From Nitrosopumilus ureiphilus (GTDB lineage: Archaea > Thermoproteota > Nitrososphaeria > Nitrososphaerales > Nitrosopumilaceae): 64,000 nucleotides of DNA. Within the stretch, counting starts at the first letter, position 1. Each line of letters begins with the position of its first letter. The DNA lies in contig NZ_CP026995.1 of the NCBI RefSeq assembly GCF_013407185.1, positions 1,571,913-1,635,912 of the forward strand, given 5' to 3'. The notes beneath the pieces were generated by a model. It was not told the DNA's origin, did not search any database, and saw only the letters and a program-made list of their open reading frames with translations. Shown one piece after another: positions 1 through 9,102 of this stretch. Position numbers and translations under genes: made by a program.

Positions 1-137
1 AGCTTGCCGATGCCCCACTAAGAATAATTATAATTATTGTTAATCCTAACTCTGTGCTATTTTTCCTTCGAGTTGTTTCTGACACGCTAACACTACAAAA
101 TTCAAAGTATTTAAAATACAAAGTTCGTAGGATCGTA

Positions 138-503
138 GTGACTTTGAATCATCATAGTAATGTAGTTTGTTTGTGCCCACTTGATGGAATAATTGAAACA
201 ATAGGTAAGAAATGGACCATGTTATTGGTAAATGAGATAGGAAATCATGGTTCTCTTAGATACAATAATCTTCTAGAAGAGCTAAAAGGAATCAGTCCTT
301 CTACTTTGGCATCAATGCTCAAAGAACTTCAAAAAGAAGGCATTATCTCAAGGGAAGCATTCAATGAGATTCCTCCACGTGTAGAATATACCCTAACCAA
401 ACGAGGTAAGGAACTACGTATTGCAATAATCCCTCTACTAAAATGGGCTACAAAGAAAGGTAATTTCAAAATGCATTGTAATTGTAGTTTATTGAAAAAA
501 TAA
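138..503 (+). CDS. HxlR-family transcriptional regulator
   Basis: A winged-helix DNA-binding protein of the HxlR family, about 121 aa from the GTG at 138. The N-terminal CPLDG with a nearby Cys, the GKKW segment, the helix-turn-helix around ISPSTLASMLKEL and the wing RVEYTLTKRGKEL are typical of the family. The frame stays open upstream to a TTG at 54, but those 28 extra residues do not look like the family; GTG 138 or TTG 144 gives the usual length. Cysteines near the N-terminus and in the C-terminal CNCSLL could make it redox- or ligand-sensitive (inference). It lies 10 nt upstream of two UPF0060 membrane proteins and may control them. Confidence 0.85.
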   Translation: MTLNHHSNVVCLCPLDGIIETIGKKWTMLLVNEIGNHGSLRYNNLLEELKGISPSTLASMLKELQKEGIISREAFNEIPPRVEYTLTKRGKELRIAIIPLLKWATKKGNFKMHCNCSLLKK

Positions 504-513
504 TTGAAAAGAC

Positions 514-879
514 ATGGGCGAACAATCAAAAAATGTTCTCATTTCAGTCCTACTGTTTTTTTTAGCAGGTCTTTGTGAGATTGGTGGAGGGTACCTTGTT
601 TGGCTTTGGTTACGTGAAAACTTTAGCTGGATGTTAGGTGCAGTGGGTGGTTTTGTATTATTTTTGTATGGCATAGTTCCAACATTTCAGAAAGCTCATT
701 TTCATAGAGTCTATGCAGCTTATGGCGGAGTCTTTATTGTAATGTCAGTATTTTGGGGATGGTTAATTGATGGAGTAATACCTGACAACTATGACATCAT
801 TGGAACGATAATTGCAGTAATTGGAGTTTTGGTAATTTTTTACTATCCAAGAAAAGGGGAGAAGATTTGGTCGAAGTAA
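514..879 (+). CDS. UPF0060 (YnfA-like) membrane protein, first of tandem pair
   Basis: A small integral membrane protein with four predicted membrane segments. It matches the UPF0060/YnfA family, which is related in fold to small multidrug resistance transporters. Family marks are EIGGGYLVW near residue 22, the [11 protein letters not shown] segment and [10 protein letters not shown] before the last helix. About 121 aa is slightly longer than the usual 107-110 because of an N-terminal extension. It overlaps the next gene, a second UPF0060 protein, by 13 nt, so the two are probably translated together. The substrate is unknown. Confidence 0.85.
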   Translation: MGEQSKNVLISVLLFFLAGLCEIGGGYLVWLWLRENFSWMLGAVGGFVLFLYGIVPTFQKAHFHRVYAAYGGVFIVMSVFWGWLIDGVIPDNYDIIGTIIAVIGVLVIFYYPRKGEKIWSK

Positions 880-1196
880 CAACTACTCTGAGCATATTCT
901 TTTTTGCAGCACTGCTAGAAATCGGTGGAGGTTATCTTGTATGGAGATGGTTGAAAGATCATAAAACAAAAATTTTTGGTTTGGTTGGAGCATTAATTTT
1001 ATTTTCTTATGGAATTGTCATGACTTTGCAACCTGCAAATTTTGGGAAAGTGTATGCAACGTATGGAGGAATTTTTGTTGTATCATCAATTATTTGGGGA
1101 TATTGGATTGATAAGAAAAGGCCAGATAAATTTGAGATAATAGGTTCAGTAGTTGTCATAATTGGCGTAGCAATCATGTTTTATTTTCCAAGATAG
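867..1196 (+). CDS. UPF0060 (YnfA-like) membrane protein, second of tandem pair
   Basis: A 109-aa four-helix membrane protein of the UPF0060/YnfA family, starting at a TTG inside the end of the preceding paralogue. [12 protein letters not shown] (from residue 18), [11 protein letters not shown] and [10 protein letters not shown] follow the family pattern. The two copies are clearly related but diverged. SMR-like transporters act as dimers, and paired paralogous genes are common for heterodimeric members, so an obligate heterodimer is a reasonable inference. Confidence 0.85.
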   Translation: MVEVTTTLSIFFFAALLEIGGGYLVWRWLKDHKTKIFGLVGALILFSYGIVMTLQPANFGKVYATYGGIFVVSSIIWGYWIDKKRPDKFEIIGSVVVIIGVAIMFYFPR

Positions 1197-1235
1197 GTCA
1201 TACAAAAAATTCAGGCAAAATGTAGAGGCGATTAA

Positions 1236-1559
1236 TTGTTATATGAGTTAAATCAGGATTGTTTCAAATTGCAAAAAATTGATTATGAAGGACCAGTTTG
1301 GGTGCTAAATTACAACAATCCAAAACCACTATTAGATCACGCCATTCACATGCTAGAAAGGCATGGAGTTAAACGAGAAGACATGGTAATTACAGAAACT
1401 CCAACTGCAAAAGTAGGTGCGATAGTAGTTGAGATTTGGCCATATGAATTAGTCATAGGAAGAGTTAGAACAACTCGTAATGATTCATTTATCAGCGGTA
1501 CAGAATTTACAGTAGAATTAAAGTTAGACGAAGATGGAAATTATATAGATTATCTTTGA
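1236..1559 (+). CDS. Conserved hypothetical protein, 107 aa
   Basis: No family recognised. A soluble alpha/beta-looking protein rich in acidic and hydrophobic residues, without cysteine clusters or membrane segments. It starts at TTG 1236; no in-frame ATG is better placed. The stop codon overlaps the TTG start of the next gene (TTTGA at 1556-1559), so translational coupling with a membrane-anchored protein is likely. It may act with that protein at the membrane (inference). Confidence 0.7.
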   Translation: MLYELNQDCFKLQKIDYEGPVWVLNYNNPKPLLDHAIHMLERHGVKREDMVITETPTAKVGAIVVEIWPYELVIGRVRTTRNDSFISGTEFTVELKLDEDGNYIDYL

Positions 1560-2245
1560 AAAAAAAGAAAATTCAAAATATCATAATTGCAGTAATAGCA
1601 GTTCTCATTATAGGGGCAATTGCAGCATACAATTTTTCAGTAGAACAGACCAAACAGAAAGGGCTTCAGTTTGGAACAGAATTAGAACAAATTCAAGAAG
1701 ATGTGAAAGAATTGCAGACAAAATTCTATTCTGAAAAAACAAGATGGGAAGAAGGGGACATTACAAAAGAAGAGTTACTGGAATTCTATGAAAAACATTT
1801 GAAAGATTTTGAAGAGATAATTTCCAGATATGACGAATTATCACCTCCAGAGATTTTCAAGAGTTCAGCAGATCTGTTAAAATTATCATCTGAGGTTCAA
1901 CTGGAAAGTGACTCACAGTTCATTGAATGGATTAAAACAGGAGATGAATCAGCAAAAATTCGATCAGATACACAAATTCAGGAATCATTAGAATATGAAA
2001 TGCTAGGCCTAGTTGAGTTTTATTCAGCCAAAACAGGTGTAAAAAACTATGATGAGCCAGAAAAATTCGAAGCACCACAAACAGGCCTCACACAAAAAGT
2101 AATTCAAATTTCTGAAAATATGAAAAATAAATGTGACAAAAAATATAGAAACGAATTGGGAGAATTTGATTCAGGGCAAATGGAAATCGAATGGTTCAAT
2201 TGTACTAATGAGGCCAAAAAATGGAAAATAGAGCATTTACCCTAA
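1556..2245 (+). CDS. Membrane-anchored extracytoplasmic protein, 229 aa
   Basis: One N-terminal membrane segment (about residues 6-25, after a KKKKIQ cytoplasmic tail) is followed by an acidic, mostly helical domain with coiled-coil character (residues 30-110) and a C-terminal part with two cysteines. The domain should face the outside. No known family is recognised. The TTG start overlaps the stop of the preceding gene. A T-rich stretch after the stop may terminate the unit. Confidence 0.65.
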   Translation: MKKKKIQNIIIAVIAVLIIGAIAAYNFSVEQTKQKGLQFGTELEQIQEDVKELQTKFYSEKTRWEEGDITKEELLEFYEKHLKDFEEIISRYDELSPPEIFKSSADLLKLSSEVQLESDSQFIEWIKTGDESAKIRSDTQIQESLEYEMLGLVEFYSAKTGVKNYDEPEKFEAPQTGLTQKVIQISENMKNKCDKKYRNELGEFDSGQMEIEWFNCTNEAKKWKIEHLP

Positions 2246-2358
2246 TTAAGAAAAAATAATTTTTCTATTAATTCAACCCCATAGTATTCAAATTATTTGA
2301 AAAGTTCTTCCAAAAATATTTTAGTAAATTTTATCATCTAGAATGTTTTCATACAATT

Positions 2359-2706
2359 ATGGAAATTGAAGCAGCTGTTGAAAAGCTATTGAAGCTAAGT
2401 CCATCAGTCAGAGTCGTAACTGTATGCGATCTAAAAGGTAAATTAGTTTATTCAGCACGTTCAAAGAAAGTAAGCATTCTGGTGTCAAAGAAACAAAGTT
2501 TGGCATCATTAAAGGCAGCAGCATATGACTGGAGACAAAGAAAGAAACTATTGAAATCTCTAGGCGCATGCAAATATGTAGTTGCGGAATATGACAGAAT
2601 CAAGAGAATAGTTATTCCTGCTGGAAAGAATCACATTTTGTATGTGACTACCACTGCTTCCTTAGATCATAACAAAGTTGTTCGAAAGGTACGCTCTTTC
2701 AAATAA
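2359..2706 (+). CDS. DUF6659-type thaumarchaeal protein
   Basis: A 115-aa soluble protein of the pattern I associate with DUF6659, common in ammonia-oxidising archaea. It contains VRVVTVCDLKGKLVYSAR, a central stretch with DWRQRKKL, and a YVVAEYDRIKRIVIP segment followed by a beta strand ending HILYVTTT. The same arrangement occurs in the product at 58856-59218. The layout resembles small PAS/roadblock-like sensor folds, but the function is unknown. ATG 2359 is the start; no operon partner is close. Confidence 0.65.
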   Translation: MEIEAAVEKLLKLSPSVRVVTVCDLKGKLVYSARSKKVSILVSKKQSLASLKAAAYDWRQRKKLLKSLGACKYVVAEYDRIKRIVIPAGKNHILYVTTTASLDHNKVVRKVRSFK

Positions 2707-2803
2707 TCACAACAACTAAATTTTTTTCTATTTTTTAATAAGGTAATTTTATGATGTCAATATTTCAAAAAGGATGAATTGAATTAGCAGTATTTTGAGA
2801 TGG

Positions 2804-3055
2804 CTAGAGTTTTCTCTTACCAGTTCCACGTCCTGAACTTACCCACATACCTTTTGTGGATGTGGTTTTAGTTGAGGGAATGTCACCGAATTTTATTGTA
2901 CCAGTTCCTCTTCCAACAGTAACATACTTGTCTTTTGAAGCTTCTTTTCTTGCAGCTTGAATTTTTTTGAAATCAGAACCTGCCCATTTAGTGGCATCGT
3001 CATCAACTTCAATTATTCTTGTACCTCTACCAGATCGTATTTTTATTTTAGCCAT
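2804..3055 (-). CDS. Small basic protein with three GRGT motifs
   Basis: An 83-aa, lysine- and arginine-rich protein of unknown function. The tetrapeptide GRGT occurs three times (residues 9-12, 48-51 and 75-78), each preceded by Ser or Val. Between the first two is a helical, charged stretch (KKIQAARKEASKDK). The basic, glycine-containing repeats suggest nucleic-acid contact, but that is inference. A related GRGTWG tail ends the protein at 7539-7772. Confidence 0.6.
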   Translation of the reverse strand: MAKIKIRSGRGTRIIEVDDDATKWAGSDFKKIQAARKEASKDKYVTVGRGTGTIKFGDIPSTKTTSTKGMWVSSGRGTGKRKL

Positions 3056-3218
3056 AATTTCTAATTAGTATAGCTAATTCTCATTAATAAGATTTTTAAA
3101 AAGACCAATTTCTCGAGCAAAATTATCTTGGGAGTTCATTCAATTCAATTATGCTTTCACAGAAAGAAGTTAAAGTGTTTGACATAAACTTCTTTAAAGA
3201 ATTCAATCAAAGTAAGAC

Positions 3219-3977
3219 ATGGAAAGAATTTTCATTATCTTATTTCTATTTGCAGGAATTATTCCATCTGTGTTTGGGGATGCATTTATTGAAAATGATC
3301 AACAGTATATTGGAGACGACAAATCACTCCACATAGTTGGAGAAATCACAAATAATCTAAAGGTCCCCTTAAGCCAAATCAGTGTTCTAATAACACTGCT
3401 TGATGAAAATAAAAATCCTATTGCAGTAAAGGAGGCAAATTCATTGGTCAACACAATCATGCCTGGAATGAAGGGACCGTTTGAACTGGTATTAGTCAAT
3501 AATGAAGCAAAAAATACTGAATCATATTCACTGAAATTAAATTATGAGCTAAGCCATCCAAAAAGCCAGGTGATCGATATTACTGAATCAAAATTATCAA
3601 CTGACAAATACAACAACCTAATGATTACAGGAGTTGTCACGAATAAAGGAGACATTACAGCAAATACCGTAGCAATTGTTGCAACATTTTATGACATCGA
3701 AGGCAATGTAGTTGCTGTCTCCAGAGTTCATCCAGAACCGGATTATTTGGGAGTAAATGACAATGCTTTCTTTTTAGTTACAATACCAGACAAAATTCAA
3801 AACAATCAGATAAAAGAATACTCATTGGTTGCAGAATCAGAAGAATATGCAGCAGTTCCAGAATTTCCCACAGGAACACTTGTTTTACTTGTAGTTACAT
3901 TATCGGCATATGTTGGTATTACAAGGTATTCAAGTAGAATTACAACAAACCTAATTTCTGCAGTAAATCTAAAGTAG
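3219..3977 (+). CDS. Secreted surface protein with PEF-type C-terminal anchor
   Basis: A 252-aa exported protein. It has a signal peptide (residues 1-20, ending near VFGDA) and two Ig-like/FxLYD-type beta domains (about 25-110 and 115-205), whose second half contains the ITGVVTNKGDITANTVAI pattern of such domains. The C-terminus is PEFPTG followed by a membrane helix and a basic tail, the layout of the PEF-type sorting tails of thaumarchaeal surface proteins. ATG 3219 is chosen because it places the signal peptide at the N-terminus. Its 3' end overlaps the convergent gene by 38 nt. Confidence 0.75.
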   Translation: MERIFIILFLFAGIIPSVFGDAFIENDQQYIGDDKSLHIVGEITNNLKVPLSQISVLITLLDENKNPIAVKEANSLVNTIMPGMKGPFELVLVNNEAKNTESYSLKLNYELSHPKSQVIDITESKLSTDKYNNLMITGVVTNKGDITANTVAIVATFYDIEGNVVAVSRVHPEPDYLGVNDNAFFLVTIPDKIQNNQIKEYSLVAESEEYAAVPEFPTGTLVLLVVTLSAYVGITRYSSRITTNLISAVNLK

Positions 3978-4398
3978 TAAAAAGTTCTTCCAGCAAGTGT
4001 TTTTTTTCAAGAGGAGTTGGTTTTGAAAACCTCACTTCAAATGTTATTGTTAGCATATCTTGATCTGTGTGCGATATTCTAATGGAGTGTTTTTGGCGAT
4101 TAGTTTCAGATAAAAAAATATTCCATTTTTGCAGATGTTCATTTACTCGAGTTACATTTTGCTCTACTGTAGAGATATCAGTATCCAAATCAGTGTCAAA
4201 TAAACCAAACTTTACTAGAGGAACCATCATTACACCACCTAAAATTTTATCATGGTTTTTTAGCATTGATGTGATAATTTCTTCGGCATTTTCTTTTGGG
4301 AAAATCTCCCCATAATCTGGATCAAAGTATCCTGCAACCATTTTTTTTGAATCATATATTCGAAAAAAACCTTCGTCAGATTCTAATTTCCACAACAT
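3940..4398 (-). CDS. Hypothetical protein, 152 aa
   Basis: No family recognised. A soluble mixed alpha/beta protein. The N-terminal half has an aromatic, acidic stretch (YFDPDYGEIFP) and the C-terminal half is amphipathic helix ending LLQKLGLL. It is convergent with, and overlaps by 38 nt, the surface protein gene on the other strand. Confidence 0.6.
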   Translation of the reverse strand: MLWKLESDEGFFRIYDSKKMVAGYFDPDYGEIFPKENAEEIITSMLKNHDKILGGVMMVPLVKFGLFDTDLDTDISTVEQNVTRVNEHLQKWNIFLSETNRQKHSIRISHTDQDMLTITFEVRFSKPTPLEKKHLLEELFTTLDLLQKLGLL

Positions 4399-4472
4399 CT
4401 AGAAAATAATTCATGAATAAATAAACGATTAATCAAAGACAATTAAATAAACTAGGAAATAGAGAAAAAGTC

Positions 4473-4790
4473 ATGGCAATTTCTAAAGAGAACAAAGATT
4501 TTGTTGATAGTTTGATCGATTATTACATTAATGAATCAGAGTCATACAGACAAATTGCAGAGAATTTTGTGCCAGAAATAGAATCTGTTCCAGATACAGC
4601 ATTTGGGATTATTACAGGATGTGTGTATTCAGGATTTTTGCAGGCATATCAAAATCAACAACAAACTCCAAGTTTGGAAGATATGAAAGAATTCAACCAC
4701 ATAATAAAAGAACGAGCTCCACTAATCAAAAAGTCCATTTTAGAACCACATGAATTGGAAATCGATAAAAAAGAAACAGATGATAATTAA
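4473..4790 (+). CDS. Hypothetical protein, 105 aa
   Basis: A soluble, acidic, largely helical protein with no recognised domain. ATG 4473 follows an AT-rich promoter-like stretch. The C-terminus (LEIDKKETDDN) is highly charged. It stands alone upstream of a structured intergenic segment. Confidence 0.6.
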   Translation: MAISKENKDFVDSLIDYYINESESYRQIAENFVPEIESVPDTAFGIITGCVYSGFLQAYQNQQQTPSLEDMKEFNHIIKERAPLIKKSILEPHELEIDKKETDDN

Positions 4791-4820
4791 GATTCCATAT
4801 ACAGTAATTCATAATTTTAA

Positions 4821-4918
4821 TGGGAAAAAGGTAACCCAATCAGGCACTCTTTCTTGACTCCTCCGTTGGAAAGAGTTGTTACGCGTGGTATGAACACGGT
4901 TTTTTGGCTCGTAATAAC
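4821..4918 (+). ncRNA. Candidate structured RNA, three consecutive hairpins
   Basis: This is the only locally GC-richer stretch in the 236-bp gap between 4790 and 5027. It folds on paper as TGGG/CCCA (4821-4824 with 4835-4838), an 8-bp stem ACTCTTTC/GAAAGAGT (4846-4853 with 4869-4876), and a two-part stem TGTTACG/CGTAATA (4877-4883 with 4910-4916) enclosing CGTG/CACG (4884-4887 with 4895-4898). No open frame of useful length crosses it. It could be a small RNA, a leader of the membrane protein at 5027, or on the other strand. No known RNA family was recognised. Confidence 0.4.
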
Positions 4919-5026
4919 AAAAAATAGAATTTTTCTATCAAAACACTTACGTAGAAATTATCAGTGAAGTGATTTAGAAAAATGAAAAACCAGTACAGTT
5001 TAATTCTAATTGAATGAAATAAAATT

Positions 5027-5471
5027 ATGAAAGTCGATGGTAGTAAAATCATCTTTGGGTTAGGTGTTAGTGCAGCTGTAGCAACAGCAGTAATTGCGCT
5101 ATATTTTTCAATTCGTTAAAGATAAATCATCAAAAAAAACAAACAAAGCATTGTCAGCAACAAATGAATTCAAGATTACACAGATAGTAGATAATGGGCA
5201 AATGGTTCAATTGACATTAATTGAAAATGTTTCAACTGAGCCAATCTCACAAAAACAAATGATCATAGAAAATGTTTCAAAGAAGCTTGATTCTGAAACA
5301 AAAGAACAAGTAATGCCATTACTTGAGGCCATCTTACAAGCACAACCAACAGTTAATATCAAATCATATCAACAAACACAAATTACTATAGCTATGCCAA
5401 AATCAAGATATGACAACATGGGAAGACCGCAAGTTGGAAATACGATTGACGTGAATTTGAAAAAAATCTAA
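5027..5471 (+). pseudogene. Membrane-anchored small protein, split by a frameshift
   Basis: From ATG 5027 a 30-codon frame encodes a short lead and one clear membrane helix (FGLGVSAAVATAVIALYF) and stops at 5117-5119. A second frame overlaps it (open from TTG 5094) and encodes about 115 residues of soluble protein ending at 5471. Removing one T from the T5 run at 5104-5108 joins them into one 147-aa N-terminally anchored protein, reading YFQFVKDK across the junction. The C-terminal domain (QMVQLTLIENVSTE, then QTQITIAMPKSRYDN) is not recognised. Whether this is decay, recoding or sequence error cannot be told here. Confidence 0.55.
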
Positions 5472-7495
5472 AGATGTGAATTTATCTCATCTAGTGTGTG
5501 TAACGGTAAGGAACAAGAAAAATTCTTACAAACAAAAACACTAGTTTTATCTTCAAAAGTCTTTCCAGTAAAGAAGGGAAATTCAGAAAGAACATCTAAT
5601 TGAGAAGAGTTTTGAATAGTTACAATAAACGAATTGTGCAGATAATCCGTTAGAACAGAGTTGCACAGTTTGGAATTTTCTGTGTTAATAATTATAATTT
5701 CCAATGGTTTTTCCAGATAGCAAAAAATGGTATTGAGTAAATAACCAAATCCAAAAGGATTTTCTGCAGCCATCTGTGCTTGAGATTCCATTATTTTTGT
5801 GGAAATTTCAAGGAAATTTTGTTTTTGAGATAGATGATATAGTCTTAGCATTACAAAGGCAGAGACGGAGTTTCCAGAGGGCAATGACAAATCATAATTG
5901 CTCTTTGGTCGAATGATTAGTTTTTCATGATTATCAGAAGTCATAAAGAAGCTGTTAGTGTTTGAGTCCCAAAAATGATCCACCAAATGATGACCTAATT
6001 TTAAGGCCAATTCAAGATATTTTTTTTCAGGTTCAATTTCAAATACATCTAACAATGCATTTACAAAATAGGAGTAATCTTCCAAATATCCATCGATTTT
6101 TGCTGTTCCATTTTTGTAAGTACGCAATAATTTACCATTTTCAAAAAGATTATTCTCAATAAAAGAAATACAGTTTTTTGCAGCATTAAGATATCTAGCA
6201 TCATTAGTAACGCGATATCCTTTTGCAAATGCTGTAATCATCAAAGAATTCCATGAAACCAAAATTTTATCATCCAATCCTGGAGGAATCCGTGCAGAGC
6301 GGGCTTTTAATAATTTTTCAGAACATGAATTTATTATTTCTTGAGCCTTTTGCTCTGTTATTCCAAAATTAAATGCAACAGTTGAGAGATTAAGATTATT
6401 ACACAGAATATTATTTCCCTCCCAATTTCCGCCATCAGTAACATCAAAGTAAAGGCAAAACAGATCAGCATCATTGCCAAGAATTTCTTTGATTTCACTT
6501 TTCTTCCAAACATAGAATTTTCCTTCAACGCCTTCTGAATCTGCATCATATGCAGAATAGAATCCACCTTCAGGAGAAGTCATTTCACGTAAAACAAAAT
6601 CAAGTGTCTTTTTCATTACATCAAGATAGAAAAGATCTTTTGTAATTTGATACGCCTCTACATAATTAACAGGCATCAGGGCATTATCATAAAGCATCTT
6701 TTCAAAATGTGGGACTAGCCACTTTGCATCCGTAGAGTATCTAGAAAAACCACCTCCTATTTGATCAAAAATGCCACCCTTTGCCATTTTCCTGAGTGTT
6801 TTGAGTGCAAATTCGTTGAATTTTGAGATGCCTGAAAGTTTTGCGTAACGAAATAGAAAGGAAATATTTGCAGCATTAGGAAACTTTGGTGCCGAACCAA
6901 ATCCACCATATGTTGGATCACCCATTTGAAATAGATTCATGGCAGCCTCATCAAGAATTACTCGTTCTAGTTTTGTTGTAACTGCAATGGTTTCTGTTTT
7001 TTGAAGGGCGTCAAGGAATTTTTCAGCTGATTTTTCAACATCTTTTGGTTTTTCCTTCCATGCTTGAGATAGCTGTCTACAAATACTTCCAAAACCTGGT
7101 CGTCCATAAGAATCTAAAACAGGAAAGTATGTACCAACATAGAAGGGCTTTTGATCAGGCGTAAGAAAAATACTCAGAGGCCAACCACCTTGACCTGTTG
7201 CTATCTGGCAAACTTTTTGATAAATATCATCAATGTCAGGTCTTTCTTCTCGGTCAACCTTAATGTTCACAAAATTTTCATTCATGAATTTAGCAACTTC
7301 TTCATTTTCAAATGATTCATGAGCCATCACATGGCACCAGTGGCACGAGCTATAACCAATGCTAAGAAAAATGGGCTTGTTTTCATCTTTTGCTTTTTTT
7401 AATGCAATTTCATTCCAGCCATGCCATTCAACTGGATTATGTGCATGTTGAAGTAAATATGGACTGGTTTCATAAATGAGATTATTTTCTACCAC
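5468..7495 (-). CDS. DUF255 thioredoxin-domain protein (YyaL/SPATA20 family)
   Basis: A full-length 675-aa member of the DUF255/YyaL/SSP411 family. The N-terminal thioredoxin-like domain (1-160) has [15 protein letters not shown] with the CxxC centre near residue 50, then DREERPDID and GGWPLSIFL. The remainder is an (alpha/alpha)6 barrel related to N-acylglucosamine epimerases ([34 protein letters not shown]). The cellular role is not settled for any family member. The 3' end overlaps the convergent gene by 4 nt. Confidence 0.92.
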   Translation of the reverse strand: MVENNLIYETSPYLLQHAHNPVEWHGWNEIALKKAKDENKPIFLSIGYSSCHWCHVMAHESFENEEVAKFMNENFVNIKVDREERPDIDDIYQKVCQIATGQGGWPLSIFLTPDQKPFYVGTYFPVLDSYGRPGFGSICRQLSQAWKEKPKDVEKSAEKFLDALQKTETIAVTTKLERVILDEAAMNLFQMGDPTYGGFGSAPKFPNAANISFLFRYAKLSGISKFNEFALKTLRKMAKGGIFDQIGGGFSRYSTDAKWLVPHFEKMLYDNALMPVNYVEAYQITKDLFYLDVMKKTLDFVLREMTSPEGGFYSAYDADSEGVEGKFYVWKKSEIKEILGNDADLFCLYFDVTDGGNWEGNNILCNNLNLSTVAFNFGITEQKAQEIINSCSEKLLKARSARIPPGLDDKILVSWNSLMITAFAKGYRVTNDARYLNAAKNCISFIENNLFENGKLLRTYKNGTAKIDGYLEDYSYFVNALLDVFEIEPEKKYLELALKLGHHLVDHFWDSNTNSFFMTSDNHEKLIIRPKSNYDLSLPSGNSVSAFVMLRLYHLSQKQNFLEISTKIMESQAQMAAENPFGFGYLLNTIFCYLEKPLEIIIINTENSKLCNSVLTDYLHNSFIVTIQNSSQLDVLSEFPFFTGKTFEDKTSVFVCKNFSCSLPLHTLDEINSHL

Positions 7496-7538
7496 GTTTA
7501 ATCAAAGTTATTTCAGTATTAGTAGTTAATTGGACACA

Positions 7539-7772
7539 TCATCCCCAGGTCCCTCTCCCTTCAGTTAATTCGTAAATTCTAACATTGATTTTTCCTAGCA
7601 ACTTTACTTTTGATTTGTGAGCCTTTTTATCATGACTGTAATCTTTTTTTTCAACTAGCTCTTGTAGTCGCTGCAATTGTTCTAAGGATAATTTCTTAAA
7701 TTCGTTTTTAGAAGAAGTGATTTGTTGCAACAATTTTACTCTTTCACGATCCTCATCAGTAATTTCAGTCAT
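7539..7772 (-). CDS. Small charged protein ending GRGTWG
   Basis: A 77-aa protein of unknown function: mostly charged amphipathic helix (residues 5-58), then a short beta-like segment (KINVRIYEL) and the C-terminal GRGTWG. The GRGT tetrapeptide is shared with the protein at 2804-3055. It lies 43 nt upstream of the DUF255 gene on the same strand, so cotranscription is possible. Confidence 0.6.
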   Translation of the reverse strand: MTEITDEDRERVKLLQQITSSKNEFKKLSLEQLQRLQELVEKKDYSHDKKAHKSKVKLLGKINVRIYELTEGRGTWG

Positions 7773-7845
7773 GGTAAAATTGAGTACTAGTCCTTTATTT
7801 TTCTAATGAGCGAATCTTAAAATTTCGTGCCACACAGTCTAGATT

Positions 7846-8880
7846 ATGGAAAAAATGCGTGCGATGGTGCTTTCTAAATGTGCCAAAATTGAAACAAATC
7901 CATTGAAATTAACCGAAATTGACAGGCATGAAATTCAAAGACCAAATGAAATTCTACTAAAAATTGAGGCATGCGGGGTTTGTCATTCTCAGCTTCACGG
8001 AATTGAGGGGGATTGGAAAGATATTGGAATTCCACCTACTCTTCCAACAGTTCCAGGTCATGAGCTTGTTGGAAAAGTAGTTCAAATCGGAGATTCAGTT
8101 TCAAAATTCAAAGTAGGAGATAGAGCAGGCATCACCCCACTTTTAGAGGCATGTAAAGAATGCCAATATTGCAAAGAAGGCAAAGAGTATCTTTGTGAAT
8201 CATCAATAATTACAGGAGAGTCATTCAAGGGAGGATATACAGAATACATTACAGTTACAGAAGATTTTGCAACCAAAGTTCCAGAAAATATGAAACCAGA
8301 GTATGCTGCACCATTGTTTTGTGCAGGCATTACAGCATACAAAGCAGTAAAAGCAGCTGAACCAAAATCACATAAAAAAATTGGAATTTTTGGAATTGGC
8401 GGAGTTGGACACATGGCAGTACAGTTTGCCAAAGTTGAAAACTGTGATGTCATAGCATTTTCTAGGACCCAAAAACACCTGGATGTTGCAAATAGACTAG
8501 GCGCAATTGATACAATGATGTTTTCTGAAAATCAAGAAGAATTTCTTGACAAATTAAAAGAAAAACATGGAATGTTAGATGCTGCCATAGTTTTTGCACC
8601 AGCCGATATAGTAACAGATACTGCAATAAAATCAGTAAAGAAAGGAGGACTAATTGTTATTGCTACAGTTGGAAAAAATCCCTCATTTATGGCATTTGAG
8701 GAAAAAACAATCAGAGGTACTTTGATAGGATCTACAAAAGACATGGAACAAGTCATCAAAATATGTGACGAAAATAATATCGAAGTCATATCCCAAGTAT
8801 TCCCATTAGAAAGTGCAAATGAAGTACTCAAAAAATTAAAAGATTCAGAAATAGAAGCAAGAGCAGTCTTAATACCTTGA
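7846..8880 (+). CDS. Zinc-dependent alcohol dehydrogenase
   Basis: A 344-aa medium-chain dehydrogenase/reductase. The catalytic zinc site is indicated by EACGVCHSQLHG (Cys plus downstream GHELVG). The structural zinc site is the four-cysteine run CKECQYCKEGKEYLC. The Rossmann NAD(P)-binding motif is GIFGIGGVGHMAVQFA near residue 183. It interconverts an alcohol and aldehyde or ketone; the substrate cannot be read from sequence. ATG 7846 is followed by a second in-frame ATG at 7855, either of which could serve. Confidence 0.92.
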   Translation: MEKMRAMVLSKCAKIETNPLKLTEIDRHEIQRPNEILLKIEACGVCHSQLHGIEGDWKDIGIPPTLPTVPGHELVGKVVQIGDSVSKFKVGDRAGITPLLEACKECQYCKEGKEYLCESSIITGESFKGGYTEYITVTEDFATKVPENMKPEYAAPLFCAGITAYKAVKAAEPKSHKKIGIFGIGGVGHMAVQFAKVENCDVIAFSRTQKHLDVANRLGAIDTMMFSENQEEFLDKLKEKHGMLDAAIVFAPADIVTDTAIKSVKKGGLIVIATVGKNPSFMAFEEKTIRGTLIGSTKDMEQVIKICDENNIEVISQVFPLESANEVLKKLKDSEIEARAVLIP

Positions 8881-8917
8881 CTTGCAGATTAAATATTGGA
8901 GAATATGATTTTTCAAC

Positions 8918-9070
8918 ATGAATTGTAATAGATGCCATCATACGGATGAAGCACATTCTCCAAATGAGAATAGCAATTCTATTATCAAGGTAGGGAAATG
9001 TCAAATTCCTACTTGTACATGTCGGCAATACTTGGATCCAATTCAAGAGATTGATGAAGATTTATTGTAA
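8918..9070 (+). CDS. Small cysteine-rich protein, 50 aa
   Basis: A 50-codon frame begins MNCNRCHH and later has CQIPTCTCRQYLDP, giving five cysteines and two early histidines that could hold a zinc ion. It starts at ATG 8918, 38 nt after the alcohol dehydrogenase on the same strand, and ends with an acidic tail (IQEIDEDLL). The family is not recognised. The Cys spacing and acceptable codon use support a real gene. Confidence 0.55.
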   Translation: MNCNRCHHTDEAHSPNENSNSIIKVGKCQIPTCTCRQYLDPIQEIDEDLL

Positions 9071-9102
9071 CGATTCATATAGTAAAATCAATTAAGAGCA
9101 CT

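Noticed and set aside
3151-3336. 61-codon frame overlapping the surface-protein start
   Set aside because: Shadow of the signal-peptide gene starting at 3219, and no domain.
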